Below are positions 1 to 8,310 of a stretch of DNA of 64,000 nt, one piece after another. Every line of letters begins with the position of its first letter. Position 1 is the first letter of the stretch. Origin of the DNA: Eleginops maclovinus (lineage: Eukaryota; Chordata; Actinopteri; Perciformes; Eleginopidae); assembly GCF_036324505.1 (NCBI RefSeq), contig NC_086364.1:18545648-18609647 (forward strand), written 5' to 3'. The notes beneath the pieces are model-generated. The model ran no database searches, had not been told where the DNA came from, and saw only the letters and a program-made list of their open reading frames with translations. The position numbers were made by a program, and so were the translations under genes.

Positions 1-180
1 TTAAAAAAAAAAACATATTATTATTTTCGTTTCTTTTGGAAATGTACATAACGAAAAAAAATATGATTGCTGTAAAATAGGCAAACATGAATAGCCCTAA
101 ACTAATAAATAGGCCTAATTTGAAACAGACAGTGCAGATTAACAGACCAACGAGGTAGACTTGCATAAAAAACCTGAAGC

Positions 181-1047
181 TCACAGTGATTTGTCCTCGG
201 CTCTGAGTTTTCTCAAATTGTGAGAAAGGAAGACCAATTTGTCCACATTGTCAGGGAGAAGTGAACTCCGCGTCTTGCTAACAATGAAGCCGGCCTTAGA
301 GAAGATGCGCTCCGATGGTGTGGACGTGGATGGGATGGAGTGAATACGCATGGCTGCTCTGGCCAGCTTCGGGTAACGCTCCTCGTTTTTTTGCCACCAT
401 GCTAGCGGTCCCGACTCAACTTTTGTTTTATCCTCCAAGTACCATTTCATTTCATTGTTCTGTTCTTCTGTCTGCAGCTCCTCATCTGTACCCATCAGCA
501 TGGATATTTCGTCCTGCTTTTCATTCTTTTTTGTTTTCTTCTGTGGTACAGGCCCGGGTTCGTTGTCGTCCCCACTGGCGTGCTGTGTCTGGGCAGGCTC
601 TTCTGCTGGAGATAGACTCTCAGCTAAATCCAACACCGTAGTGTATGCCTGGTTGCGTTTCTCTTCCTCCATAAACGATAAGCTTTTAAAGCGTGGGTCC
701 AAGACAGCAGCTTTGATGTAAATGCTGGACTGCAGCTCCTTGTTTAGCTCCCACCTCTTGTCAATTTCCTCACCAAGTGTTTTCTTCAGTGCTGTCACGG
801 CCGCGCTGTCATCCTCGCGCAGCAACAGGTGACGTCTTTTCATGTTTATGAGCATGGGCAGCGTGGCAGAGAGAGATGCATTAAGATCTTGTGAAAGCAA
901 CTCTGTAAGTGTGACCATCGGCTTCAACACCGACACTATGTCTTCTGTTATCCTCCATTGGACCGTGGTGAGATCCAAATCGCGGTCAGATCTGTGTGTG
1001 GTAACGGGGTCGGAAAGTACAGCGGTGACCGGCCACCTCTGTTCCAG
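181..1047 (-). CDS. hAT transposase exon 2, downstream half with C-terminal dimerisation domain
   Basis: This is the continuation of the frame broken at 6917: 288 codons plus a TGA stop at 181-183. The first residues (Leu-Glu-Gln-Arg-Trp-Pro-Val-Thr-Ala-Val) are exactly what follows Met-Leu-Glu-Arg-Leu in ZBED-type hAT transposases. The end carries the hATC signature: Leu-Ala-Trp-Trp, then Tyr-Pro-Lys-Leu-Ala, then Ser-Thr-Ser-Thr-Pro-Ser-Glu-Arg with Phe-Ser and Ala-Gly. A charged low-complexity stretch (Gln/Lys/Glu-rich) lies between. The frame is open throughout. On its own it has no ATG at the break, so it is a separated 3' half, not a gene. Confidence 0.88.
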   Translation of the reverse strand: MEQRWPVTAVLSDPVTTHRSDRDLDLTTVQWRITEDIVSVLKPMVTLTELLSQDLNASLSATLPMLINMKRRHLLLREDDSAAVTALKKTLGEEIDKRWELNKELQSSIYIKAAVLDPRFKSLSFMEEEKRNQAYTTVLDLAESLSPAEEPAQTQHASGDDNEPGPVPQKKTKKNEKQDEISMLMGTDEELQTEEQNNEMKWYLEDKTKVESGPLAWWQKNEERYPKLARAAMRIHSIPSTSTPSERIFSKAGFIVSKTRSSLLPDNVDKLVFLSHNLRKLRAEDKSL

Positions 1048-1049
1048 AA

Positions 1050-1340
1050 CCCACACAGCAGAGGACTCCGATACGGATCCGCTTTCAAGTCATCACATCC
1101 GCGTTACTGTCACATTCGTTTTGGTTCCGCTTGGCGGATCAGCGTCGCCACCGCGCGCCGCCGCACATTCTACTGTCAAAACGCGGATCATGACCGGATC
1201 CAAATCTGATTCACAAACACGGACGCGCCTCTACCAAAGTCCTTCTGCCTCTACTGTCAAAATGCGGCTCCGCGACACACCCGTATCGGATACGCAGACG
1301 CGGACGCGCCATCATTCCAACGGACGCACGGCCAGCACAG
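1050..1340. repeat. Left TIR and CpG-rich subterminal repeat region of the inner element
   Basis: After the terminal CCCACACAGCA this stretch is densely filled with short GC motifs such as CGGATCC, GCGGATCA, ACGCGGA and CGGACGCG in both orientations. The surroundings are AT-rich. The same vocabulary recurs at 6570-6900. Subterminal motif arrays are transposase binding platforms in several DNA transposons; that role here is inference. Confidence 0.6.
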
Positions 1341-1360
1341 CATAATTTTGAGCTCGCAAA

Positions 1361-1980
1361 GTAAGTATTGATTTTTACATTTATTATATTGTTACATAAA
1401 AGTAGATCGTCCCTATATAATTTTCATTATATGGATATTGTCAAACTTGCTTATGACTTGGAATACAATTATAGGAAAACGGTGTAAGTTATGTAAAACA
1501 GATTTCCAGATTTCCCTGAATGGGTAGAACAGAACTGTTCGCAATGGTGCGGGTGAATTGCCACTATCATATGGCTAGATAGACTAGTCTGTATTACACA
1601 GATGGCCGATAAGTTATAGGGGCTAGATAGTTGTTACACAAATAATTCAAAGCTAGTGTTATAATACCGTTATACATCGGTGCTATACAAGAAGTGACCA
1701 CCGTCTATCTTGTAGCCGCCTGTGTTTAGCAAGAATGCTAGCTAGCCATGAGCTAGCTAAACCCGCGAACCACTTTGAGTGATGAAATGCTATTACACAT
1801 ATCAGTTAGTAATACATTCTATGTTATCATACTTCATATCCTGTATCCTGATATCTTATAACATAAAATCCGTGAACAATCATGTGATTGACCGTGACTG
1901 CTAAGACTTGCTTGTTGTCATGACCTGAGCTCCATGCTATTACTTTTTGGTGATTATTTTTTCTTTCTGCCTATATGTAG
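1361..1980 (+). other. Probable 5' UTR intron of the cargo gene
   Basis: A strong donor (CGCAAA then GTAAGTATT, at 1361) lies just after the subterminal region. A polypyrimidine-rich acceptor ends in TAG at 1978-1980, two bases before the ATG. This suggests a short noncoding first exon ending at 1360, so that transcription starts inside the left subterminal region of the element. No core promoter motif is convincing. Confidence 0.45.
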
Positions 1981-1981
1981 T

Positions 1982-4900
1982 ATGCCTTTCAACCTCATCT
2001 CCTTCACCGCCACGAACGACATCGCTGTGGTGCCAGACAGCTGGTGTGACGATGGGGAGGTGTCCTGGCCAAGTTTCAAAAGCTCTGACCGAATTAAAAG
2101 AGCTGTGGCTAACTGTGAGGAGCCAGAGCCAAACTGGCTCCAATACGATATGCGGGTCATCAAAAGCTGTGGTAAAATCCATGTTCCTAAAAGATTTCAT
2201 GTGATTTCTGAAACATTTTATACTGCTGTTATTGACGTTCACAATAATGAATTGCAGTATGTAAGTTTCAGGTCAATGGAGGGCTGTTTAATGCTCTTAG
2301 GATTACACTCAAGTGTTCTACTATGCATCTCTGTAGGAAAATACATTTTTTTACAATGAGCTTTTCCTGACATTTCAGAGGGGTGCTCTGTTGCATATTA
2401 CTGTATATCAATCCTCTGTACAGCTGTATAATGTAAATATTTCCTTCTAGCCCACTATAAGGATGCTGAGGCGATGCTCGGGTCCTATGGGGAAGGCTGC
2501 AACACTTCCGAGCTGCAGACGGATGCAGAGCTGGAGACATGTCTGCCATCTAAGCGTCCTAGGAGGGCAGTGTAAGTGAGATTTGCCTTGTTCAAAAGTT
2601 CAAGGTTTCCTGCACAGCTTCTATGTGCAGGTAACAGCAGGAATAATATTGTCAAGAGACCAGGTATACTAATATAACAGTAATTATATGCTTACTTAAC
2701 AGCCATCGTTTTGGAGATGACACCTCCAGCGATGAGGACATGGGGGCACCTGAAGGTAATGTAAACTCTCCAGGTGAAGACTGATGTCTGGCATAATATT
2801 GAACAATTATCCAAAGCGACAAACTTTTTTATACAAAGCAACTTACAGTACACAATCAGCAACATATAAAATGTGTGAAAACATATAGAGGTAATATTAC
2901 AATGTTAGTGCTGATGAATATAGTTTTGTTATGAAGGAGGATATATCCTGGTCAATCTATACTAAATGAACAGAATACACCTGCGTTATGCAAGATTTCA
3001 TGCAATTACATTTTCAAATATTAACATGTCAAATTTCTCTCCATTGCCATGGTGCAGGTGTGTCCCAGCTTCAAAGCTCCCCTATCATCCGAGGAACTGC
3101 TTCGAAGCAGAGGATGACTCATGGTAAGAACTGATTTCTGAATTATTAAATATGGAAGCACATTTGTTTTATCAGCCACGGTTAGCACAAGAAACACCAT
3201 TTTAATGGCACTGTATTCTCTTCTTTTACACTGCCATTTTCACCAACGCTCAGGAACAGCACCAGCACCCGCACTCTCACCACCTCCTGAAGCGCCAAGA
3301 TCCAGCGTAGCAAGGCATGGAGGAATAAACCATGATGCCCCCTGCTCTGGTGAGCAATACCTGATACATTAAAGGGTTACTAGGTCACTCAGGAATTGCA
3401 AACTGCAGGCCTATGAGCCAAATCTGGCCCAAGGTGTGTTTCAAATGTGTATTACAGTTGGTCCACATAGTAAGCAGTTTTACTGCATTACGTGGCCTCT
3501 TAGTGTAGATGGGCCTGCCAGTGGGCCTGTTCACACTTTGCTGGAAATGCTCAACTACATCATAACAACATTACTATGACATTGCAGGGTGCCTTAAGTA
3601 ATAGAGTAAGACTTGGTCAATACAATTTTGTGGACAGTCAGGTTTTAGCACCCTACGCGAAGGGGTTAAACAGTATGGGTATTCCATTATTTTAATGGTA
3701 TGAGTATAGTAAATTCTCATTTCCTTTAGAATATATAACGCAAGAAAACGTCAGGCATTGGTCTTTATGGTGCAGGGGACATGTCCATAGCTTTTTTAAT
3801 TTTCTTAAATAGGATCACTAATCACTAAACCATTTCCAAATATTAACATGTCAAATTTCTCTCCATTGCCATGGTGCAGGTGTGTCCCAGCTTCAAAGCT
3901 CCCCTATCATCCGAGGAACTGCTTCGAAGCAGAGGATGACTCATGGTAGGAACTGATTTCTGAATTATTAAATATGGAAGCACATTTGTTTTATCAGCCA
4001 CGGTTAGCACAAGAACACCATTTTAATGGCACTGTATTCTCTTCTTTTACACTGCCATTTTCACCAACGCTCAGGAACAGCACCAGCACCCGCACTCTCA
4101 CCACCTCCTGAAGCGCCAAGATCCAGCGTAGCAAGGCATGGAGGAATGAACCATGATGCCCCCTGCTCTGGTGAGCAATACCTGATACATTAAAGGGTTA
4201 CTAGGTCACTCAGAAATTGCAAACTCAGGCCTATGAGCCAAATCTGGCCCATGGTGTGTTTTTTGGCTTGCAAGATTGATTTAATTATGTACTGCAGTTG
4301 GCCCACATACACAATGAATGCAATAATAATAGTAATGACTTAAACAGTAAAACATGATATGGTATTATATACACTGCATTGAAATTACACCAATATTCCA
4401 TTCAGTGTTTCGAAGAAGAGAATACAGTGCCATAACAGAAATGTTACATGTTTTTCAATAGCGTTTGAGGTCCAGAAATTGACGCTGCTCCAGAAAATCG
4501 TTCACCAGAACGAGCAGATTCTGGCTAAATTGGATTTCCTGGCAAGCCGCCAAAATTGCCCCACGCCAGAGATGACAGGACCTGAGATTTCCAACGTTCA
4601 ATTTCCCCTGGAGGACCTACAGGCAGTAGATGCCTTTGAAGATCTACTTAAAGACCAGGCCAATGCCTCCACTCGACAGCAAATTGTGAGTTTTTTTTTT
4701 TTTTGCATGGAGCCAATAAGTTCCTATAGATCGTCCATAAGAAAATGTGAATCGTAAGTGTCTACTCTATGCCTTTTAGATATCTTCTTTATCGATAATC
4801 GGAGGCCAGGACCTGAAGAGGATAACCTGGAACATCCTTGGTCGAATATTCGGGGTTGCTGTGGCCCACCAGATAAACTGGAAGGGGGTGAATTCAAAGA

Positions 4901-6370
4901 GGGCTTTCAGCCGGATGGCCATTAGGCCTCTTCTTTTCTGTAAGTAGTTGTTCAAACACAGCCACAAAGTACCTATCCACAATTCACAGCTTTTCTAATT
5001 AGTTTGTTTTCCATGCATTTATATCAGGGTTCCCACCCGTCCTGGAATATCAGTAGAGGTCCTGGAAATTCAATAGAGGTTTTTCCAGTCATGGAAAGTC
5101 ATGGAATTTGAGCATTTTGCATGTGCAGTCAGGGTATATCATTGAATTTGAGCAGTATTGTGCTTTTGTTTTGTCTAGAATGCTGCCCACAACATTATAG
5201 AATACTGTAGCGCTGAGCGGTAGCCACTTCAAAAGGATGAAGGAGGCAGCAGACAAAATGAATCGTCTTCGTTTATTTCCTGCCATCTCACAGTCTGAAA
5301 TGTGGGGGAAAAGGAGGTGTCCCCCAAGAAAATAATAAACACTGCTAATCACTAAACTAAATAAAGTTACACTCTAAAATTCAGCACGGCTTTCCCCTAT
5401 TCAATCTGCTCAGCTCTGACTAAAAATAAATAACGTCTTGGAACCCTTATCGATAACCCCACCCTTTATCAATAACCGTCCTATCTAGTGGTGGATAGTC
5501 TGGCTTCAGAAGTATCAATCCAGCACCTGGCCTACTAGGCACCTGGCTTGTTCCAGCCATTTACTGGACACTGAACACTGTCCTCTACTGACCAAGATAT
5601 TTAAAAATGTAAACATAGGCCTACTTTTTTCAAGGTCAAAGTTGGAGATTTCAAATTAATTTTCCATTGGGAGACATAGGAGATAGGTGAATAGGATAAC
5701 ATTTTAAACTGTGATCAACTATTCTATTTCTATTCTAACTGTGATTCTTTAACCTTGAAAAAAAACACAGGCCCTACTTTATATCAATCGGAATATTTGT
5801 AATATATCATGCATAGGTATTTAATAGTCAGTATGAACCTTTACTATTAGGCCTACATTTTTCTCTGTTTAGCCGTTTTTGCATTAGATTGATTGGACTA
5901 TTTTCCCCTTGCGAACACGCATAAAAAGCGCTCGTTCTATATGAAGAGAACGTGTTCTATCGCAACAAGGTTTATTTATATTGACTATCCGGTTAAAATG
6001 ACTGCTTGTTAACTAGGATAGTACTCATAGTTCTACTATCGAGTGGTCTCTGCATATTACTCTACACTGCTCGGAGACTTTCTAGGCTTGGATATATTTG
6101 TTATAGCCTATTGTTGTCGAACCCCACCTAGTCAGCCGTAAATATTTTGTTTGCTTGGGTTTTCCAGTGTCGCATCGTCATATAGGCCAATGTGCGATTG
6201 AAATGTTCCGTCACAAACATGAATTCTGTCTGATTACAGGTGCCGTGAGGAAAAACCCAATTGCCTGCAAGTCTGCAATGGACGAAGACATCAGCAAGCA
6301 CGCCATACGTTGGTTTAATTTAGCTGGGGATCGGGCCACCAGGAAGGCGAAAGAGATCAACAATCATTAA
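1982..6370 (+). CDS. DUF4806-domain protein gene, multi-exon, carried inside a transposon
   Basis: Coding exons are 1982-2171, 2451-2571, 2703-2755, 3058-3123, 3254-3349, 3880-3945, 4075-4170, 4462-4685, 4780-4939 and 6240-6370 (TAA at 6368-6370). All junctions are GT-AG and every phase agrees, giving 1,203 bp or 400 residues. Residues 1-90 form the N-terminal module usual in this family (Val-Val-Pro-Asp-Ser-Trp, Ser-Trp-Pro, Trp-Leu-Gln-Tyr). Acidic and Pro/Ser-rich linkers follow. A short heptad-like segment lies near 236-256. Residues 276-393 are the DUF4806-like domain (Ile-Gly-Gly-Gln-Asp-Leu-Lys, Ile-Asn-Trp-Lys-Gly, Ala-Val-Arg-Lys-Asn, Trp-Phe-Asn-Leu-Ala-Gly). Molecular function is unknown. 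The family is multi-copy in fish. The location inside TIRs suggests a transposon-encoded or captured gene, possibly an end-binding protein. Domain call is from memory of the family. Confidence 0.8.
3008..3475 (+). repeat. Tandem segmental duplication, copy 1 (carries exons 4 and 5)
   Basis: This segment contains the 66-bp and 96-bp exons (3058-3123, 3254-3349) with their introns. It recurs about 821 bp downstream with only scattered differences. Copy 1 lacks about 30 bases present in copy 2 near its right end. Both exons have matching phase 1 on each side, so the pair is frame-neutral. Confidence 0.88.
3830..4310 (+). repeat. Tandem segmental duplication, copy 2 (carries exons 4' and 5')
   Basis: Second copy of the exon pair (3880-3945, 4075-4170). 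Acceptor and donor sites are kept; the first donor changed from GTAAGA to GTAGGA. One coding difference is seen in the second exon (ATA to ATG, Ile to Met). The 54 repeated residues are Ser/Pro/Ala-rich linker between the N-terminal module and the DUF4806-like domain. Confidence 0.88.
4940..6239 (+). other. Last intron of the cargo gene
   Basis: Donor TGTAAGT at 4940 and acceptor TTACAGG ending 6239 bound a 1.3 kb intron. At about 5030-5170 it holds a degenerate internally repetitive stretch (CCTGGAA, TCATGGAA, GAATTTGAGCA repeated) typical of dispersed fish repeats. No coding sequence is seen on either strand. Confidence 0.6.
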
Positions 6371-6916
6371 ATACAATACATTAAATACAACAGTTATCAT
6401 TTGTCGGGTTATTTTTTTGTAGGCTATTAGCCTAAAATGTGGCTTTTGCAGTTCAAGACAAGTGTGTTTTCTGCCAAATTAGAATGTAATACAAAGCCTG
6501 TTTGAAACAAATGCTTAACTGGTTTAGTTTATTAGGATTACCCTTAATAAGAAAGTAAGTTCATTAACACGGATCCAAAACGGTCCCGGCCCGGAACATT
6601 TATGAGTCCGGAATGGGTCCGTAGCTGATACAAAATAGTGGGTCCGTGACGGATGCAGTACGCGGACACGAAATGAGTCCGTCTCGGATGTCGCGGGTCC
6701 GAACCGTGCCCGTTACGGAGGTGAGCTTTTGAGCGCGGATCCGTTACGGGTGATATACGGGTCCTTTTTGGGTCCGCGCAACGCCTCCGCGGCGGATGAT
6801 ACGCGGCGTGCAAGTGGACGCCGATACGGATCAGTTTGGCGGATCCGTTCCGGAGGACGACCTCCGGAGGATGAACTCCGGGGCGGATCCACCGCGGAGT
6901 ATTTTTGCTGTGTGGG
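6371..6916. repeat. 3' UTR, right subterminal array and right TIR of the inner element
   Basis: ATTAAA-type polyadenylation signals lie immediately after the stop (about 6366-6384). From 6570 to 6900 the sequence becomes CpG-rich with many GGTCCG, CGGATCC, ACGGATG and TCCGGAGG motifs, some palindromic, mirroring the left end. The right TIR ends GCTGTGTGGG at 6907-6916. Confidence 0.6.
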
Positions 6917-7768
6917 AAGGCGCTCCAACATGCAGTGAGTGGAGTTCCATCTCGTGGAGACATCCTGGATGAGTTTGTGTTCAACCACGTTCTGTTGTGT
7001 TTGTTTTTCAGTGAGAGCCGCTGTAGCCTTGGCACTTTTCTTAAAATGTCCAACAAGACGTCTGGCAGCTGCTATGACACGGCAAATGGGATCTTTTTTA
7101 AGAGCCGCATTGATGCACAGCTGCAAAGTGTGCCCTGCGCAACGAACTCCTTGGACGTTACCCCAGGACGGGTTACGCGCTAACTGATGGGCGCACAGCA
7201 CCATGTTCGCGGCATTGTCATGTACAAGAGCGACCCTTTTTTCCGCGGGGATTTTAAAGTCTGCCATGACTTCGCTGAGTCGCTCTGCTATGTTGACAGC
7301 TGTGTGGCTCACTCCCAACTCTTTCGTTTCCAGCACGAATGAATGCAGTTGCCAGTTATCCGAAATAAAATGCGCTGTGACCGTCATGTAACTTTCCATC
7401 TGGTTAGATGTCCATGCATCTGTTGTGAAGCTGAGTGCTTTGCAGTTATCGATCTTGCCCTGGAGTGTTTGTTTTATTGTGCTGTATTTGTTTGTAATCG
7501 CGTGCATCACTGTTTCACGTTTTGGCAGGCTGTATCCGGGCTCGAGGCAATTAATTAGATCTTTAAATCCCTCACCACTGACGATATTCACAGGTCGCAT
7601 GTCCAGCGCTATGAAGTCAGCTATTTTGTCAGTTATGTCTCTCTTCCTTTTTTCAGACAGAGGGGCTTTCATTGTGAGCTTCTGCTGCGTTAATGATGAG
7701 GAGGATGAGGAGGATGATGAGGATGACGTGGAGGTGGAGGGGGCTAGATTGCAATAAAGTGGATGCGC
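6917..7768 (-). CDS. hAT transposase exon 2, upstream half (RNase H-like core), cut at 6917 by an insertion
   Basis: The exon follows the acceptor TCTCTACAG and runs 284 codons in phase with exon 1. It opens with a Ser-rich linker, then the hAT DNA-binding/insertion region. The transposase core includes Thr-Thr-Asp-Ala-Trp (first catalytic Asp region), Val-His-Asp-Asn-Ala-Ala-Asn (second Asp), the Cys-Ala-Gly-His-Thr-Leu-Gln-Leu segment and Ser-Thr-Arg-Trp-Asn-Ser-Thr just before the break. No stop or frameshift is present. The frame runs into the inner transposon right after Met-Leu-Glu-Arg-Leu, where the protein becomes nonsense. It resumes at 1047 in the same frame. As it stands the gene cannot make the normal protein unless the insert is removed. 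Confidence 0.88.
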
Positions 7769-7965
7769 CTGTAGAGATTTAAATAATAAGTTAACCAGTG
7801 AGCTGGATAATTTAGCCTTACCAATACTAGCGACAAAACTAAATGTACTTAATTCATTATTTATTAATTCAATGTATTATTTATAATTTATATATATTTA
7901 TAATAGGCCTAATTGCATTAACTTCATCACATAGGATAGCTAGGCTAGTAGGCTAAGCTACTTAC

Positions 7966-8103
7966 ATTCTTGAGGTGGTAAATCATGTTCGTCGTGGACG
8001 AATGATAGGCAAATGTTTTTCTGCAAATTTGGCATATAACCCTCTTTGGGTCATCTCTATCCTTTTCGAAATGCTCCCATATCTTAGAGCTCCTTCCAGA
8101 CAT
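7966..8103 (-). CDS. hAT transposase exon 1: BED zinc finger
   Basis: The exon starts at ATG 8101-8103 and encodes 46 residues beginning MSGRSSKIWEHF. It shows the BED-finger pattern: W-x-H-F near residues 9-12, C-x-x-C at residues 24 and 27, then a Ser-Thr-Thr and the final His of Met-Ile-Tyr-His-Leu. It ends in a good donor (AAGAAT then GTAAGT on the minus strand) in phase 0, matching the phase of the acceptor at 7769-7770. BED fingers are the DNA-binding domains of hAT transposases and recognise the element ends. An ATG 14 codons further upstream in the same frame would give a longer N-terminus, but MSGR followed by the conserved Trp fits the family better. Confidence 0.8.
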
Positions 8104-8310
8104 GATAGCCAAATAAGTCGATGCTGTCCTTGTCAAACAAATCAAAACCGTTTAACGTCTTTCTTGTCACGCCCTTCAAATTAAAAGTCCCGGAAGCCCT
8201 TTGACGAGACGCGGCTTTTTTCCCCTGCGACCAATCGACCAATGGAATTTGGTCGACAAGTATTTTTTTTGGTCGACCAACGATTAATCGATTATTTGAG
8301 GTCAGCCCTA

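Larger units (their letters stand above)
1050..6916 (+). mobile_element. Cargo-bearing TIR DNA transposon inserted in the hAT transposase
   Basis: Both ends are fixed by the interrupted hAT frame. The left end reads CCCACACAGCAGAGG and the right end, reverse-complemented, CCCACACAGCAAAAA. The match continues imperfectly for about 33 bp and includes ACTCCG and GGATCCGC. The flanks are AA at 1048-1049 and AA at 6917-6918, a 2-bp target duplication (TT on the hAT coding strand). The 5,867-bp element holds one plus-strand spliced gene, and no transposase-like frame on either strand. Subterminal CpG-rich arrays flank the gene. With this terminus and a 2-bp duplication I cannot assign a superfamily: piggyBac and Kolobok need TTAA, Harbinger TWA, hAT 8 bp. 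It is presumably mobilised in trans. Confidence 0.85.
1..8310 (-). mobile_element. ZBED-type hAT DNA transposon, 3' end outside window, interrupted by another element
   Basis: On the minus strand a BED zinc finger exon, a hAT transposase core and a hAT C-terminal dimerisation region occur in order, as in autonomous vertebrate hAT elements. The right end reads CAGCCCTA at 8303-8310, which is TAGGGCTG on the element strand, a usual hAT-type terminus. The following 8 bases (8311-8318, GCTAAGTC) would be the target duplication, but its partner and the other terminus lie before base 1. Bases 1-180 are the AT-rich 3' untranslated part. Bases 1050-6916 belong to a second transposon inserted into the transposase frame. 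Class and order of domains are seen directly; the exact left boundary is unknown. Confidence 0.85.

Noticed and set aside
842..1345. 167-codon plus-strand frame across the hAT/inner element junction
   Set aside because: It crosses the left TIR and is antisense to the hAT transposase; open only because of GC-rich subterminal DNA.
6544..7056. 170-codon minus-strand frame across the right junction
   Set aside because: Out of frame with the transposase in 6919-7056 and made of subterminal array elsewhere.
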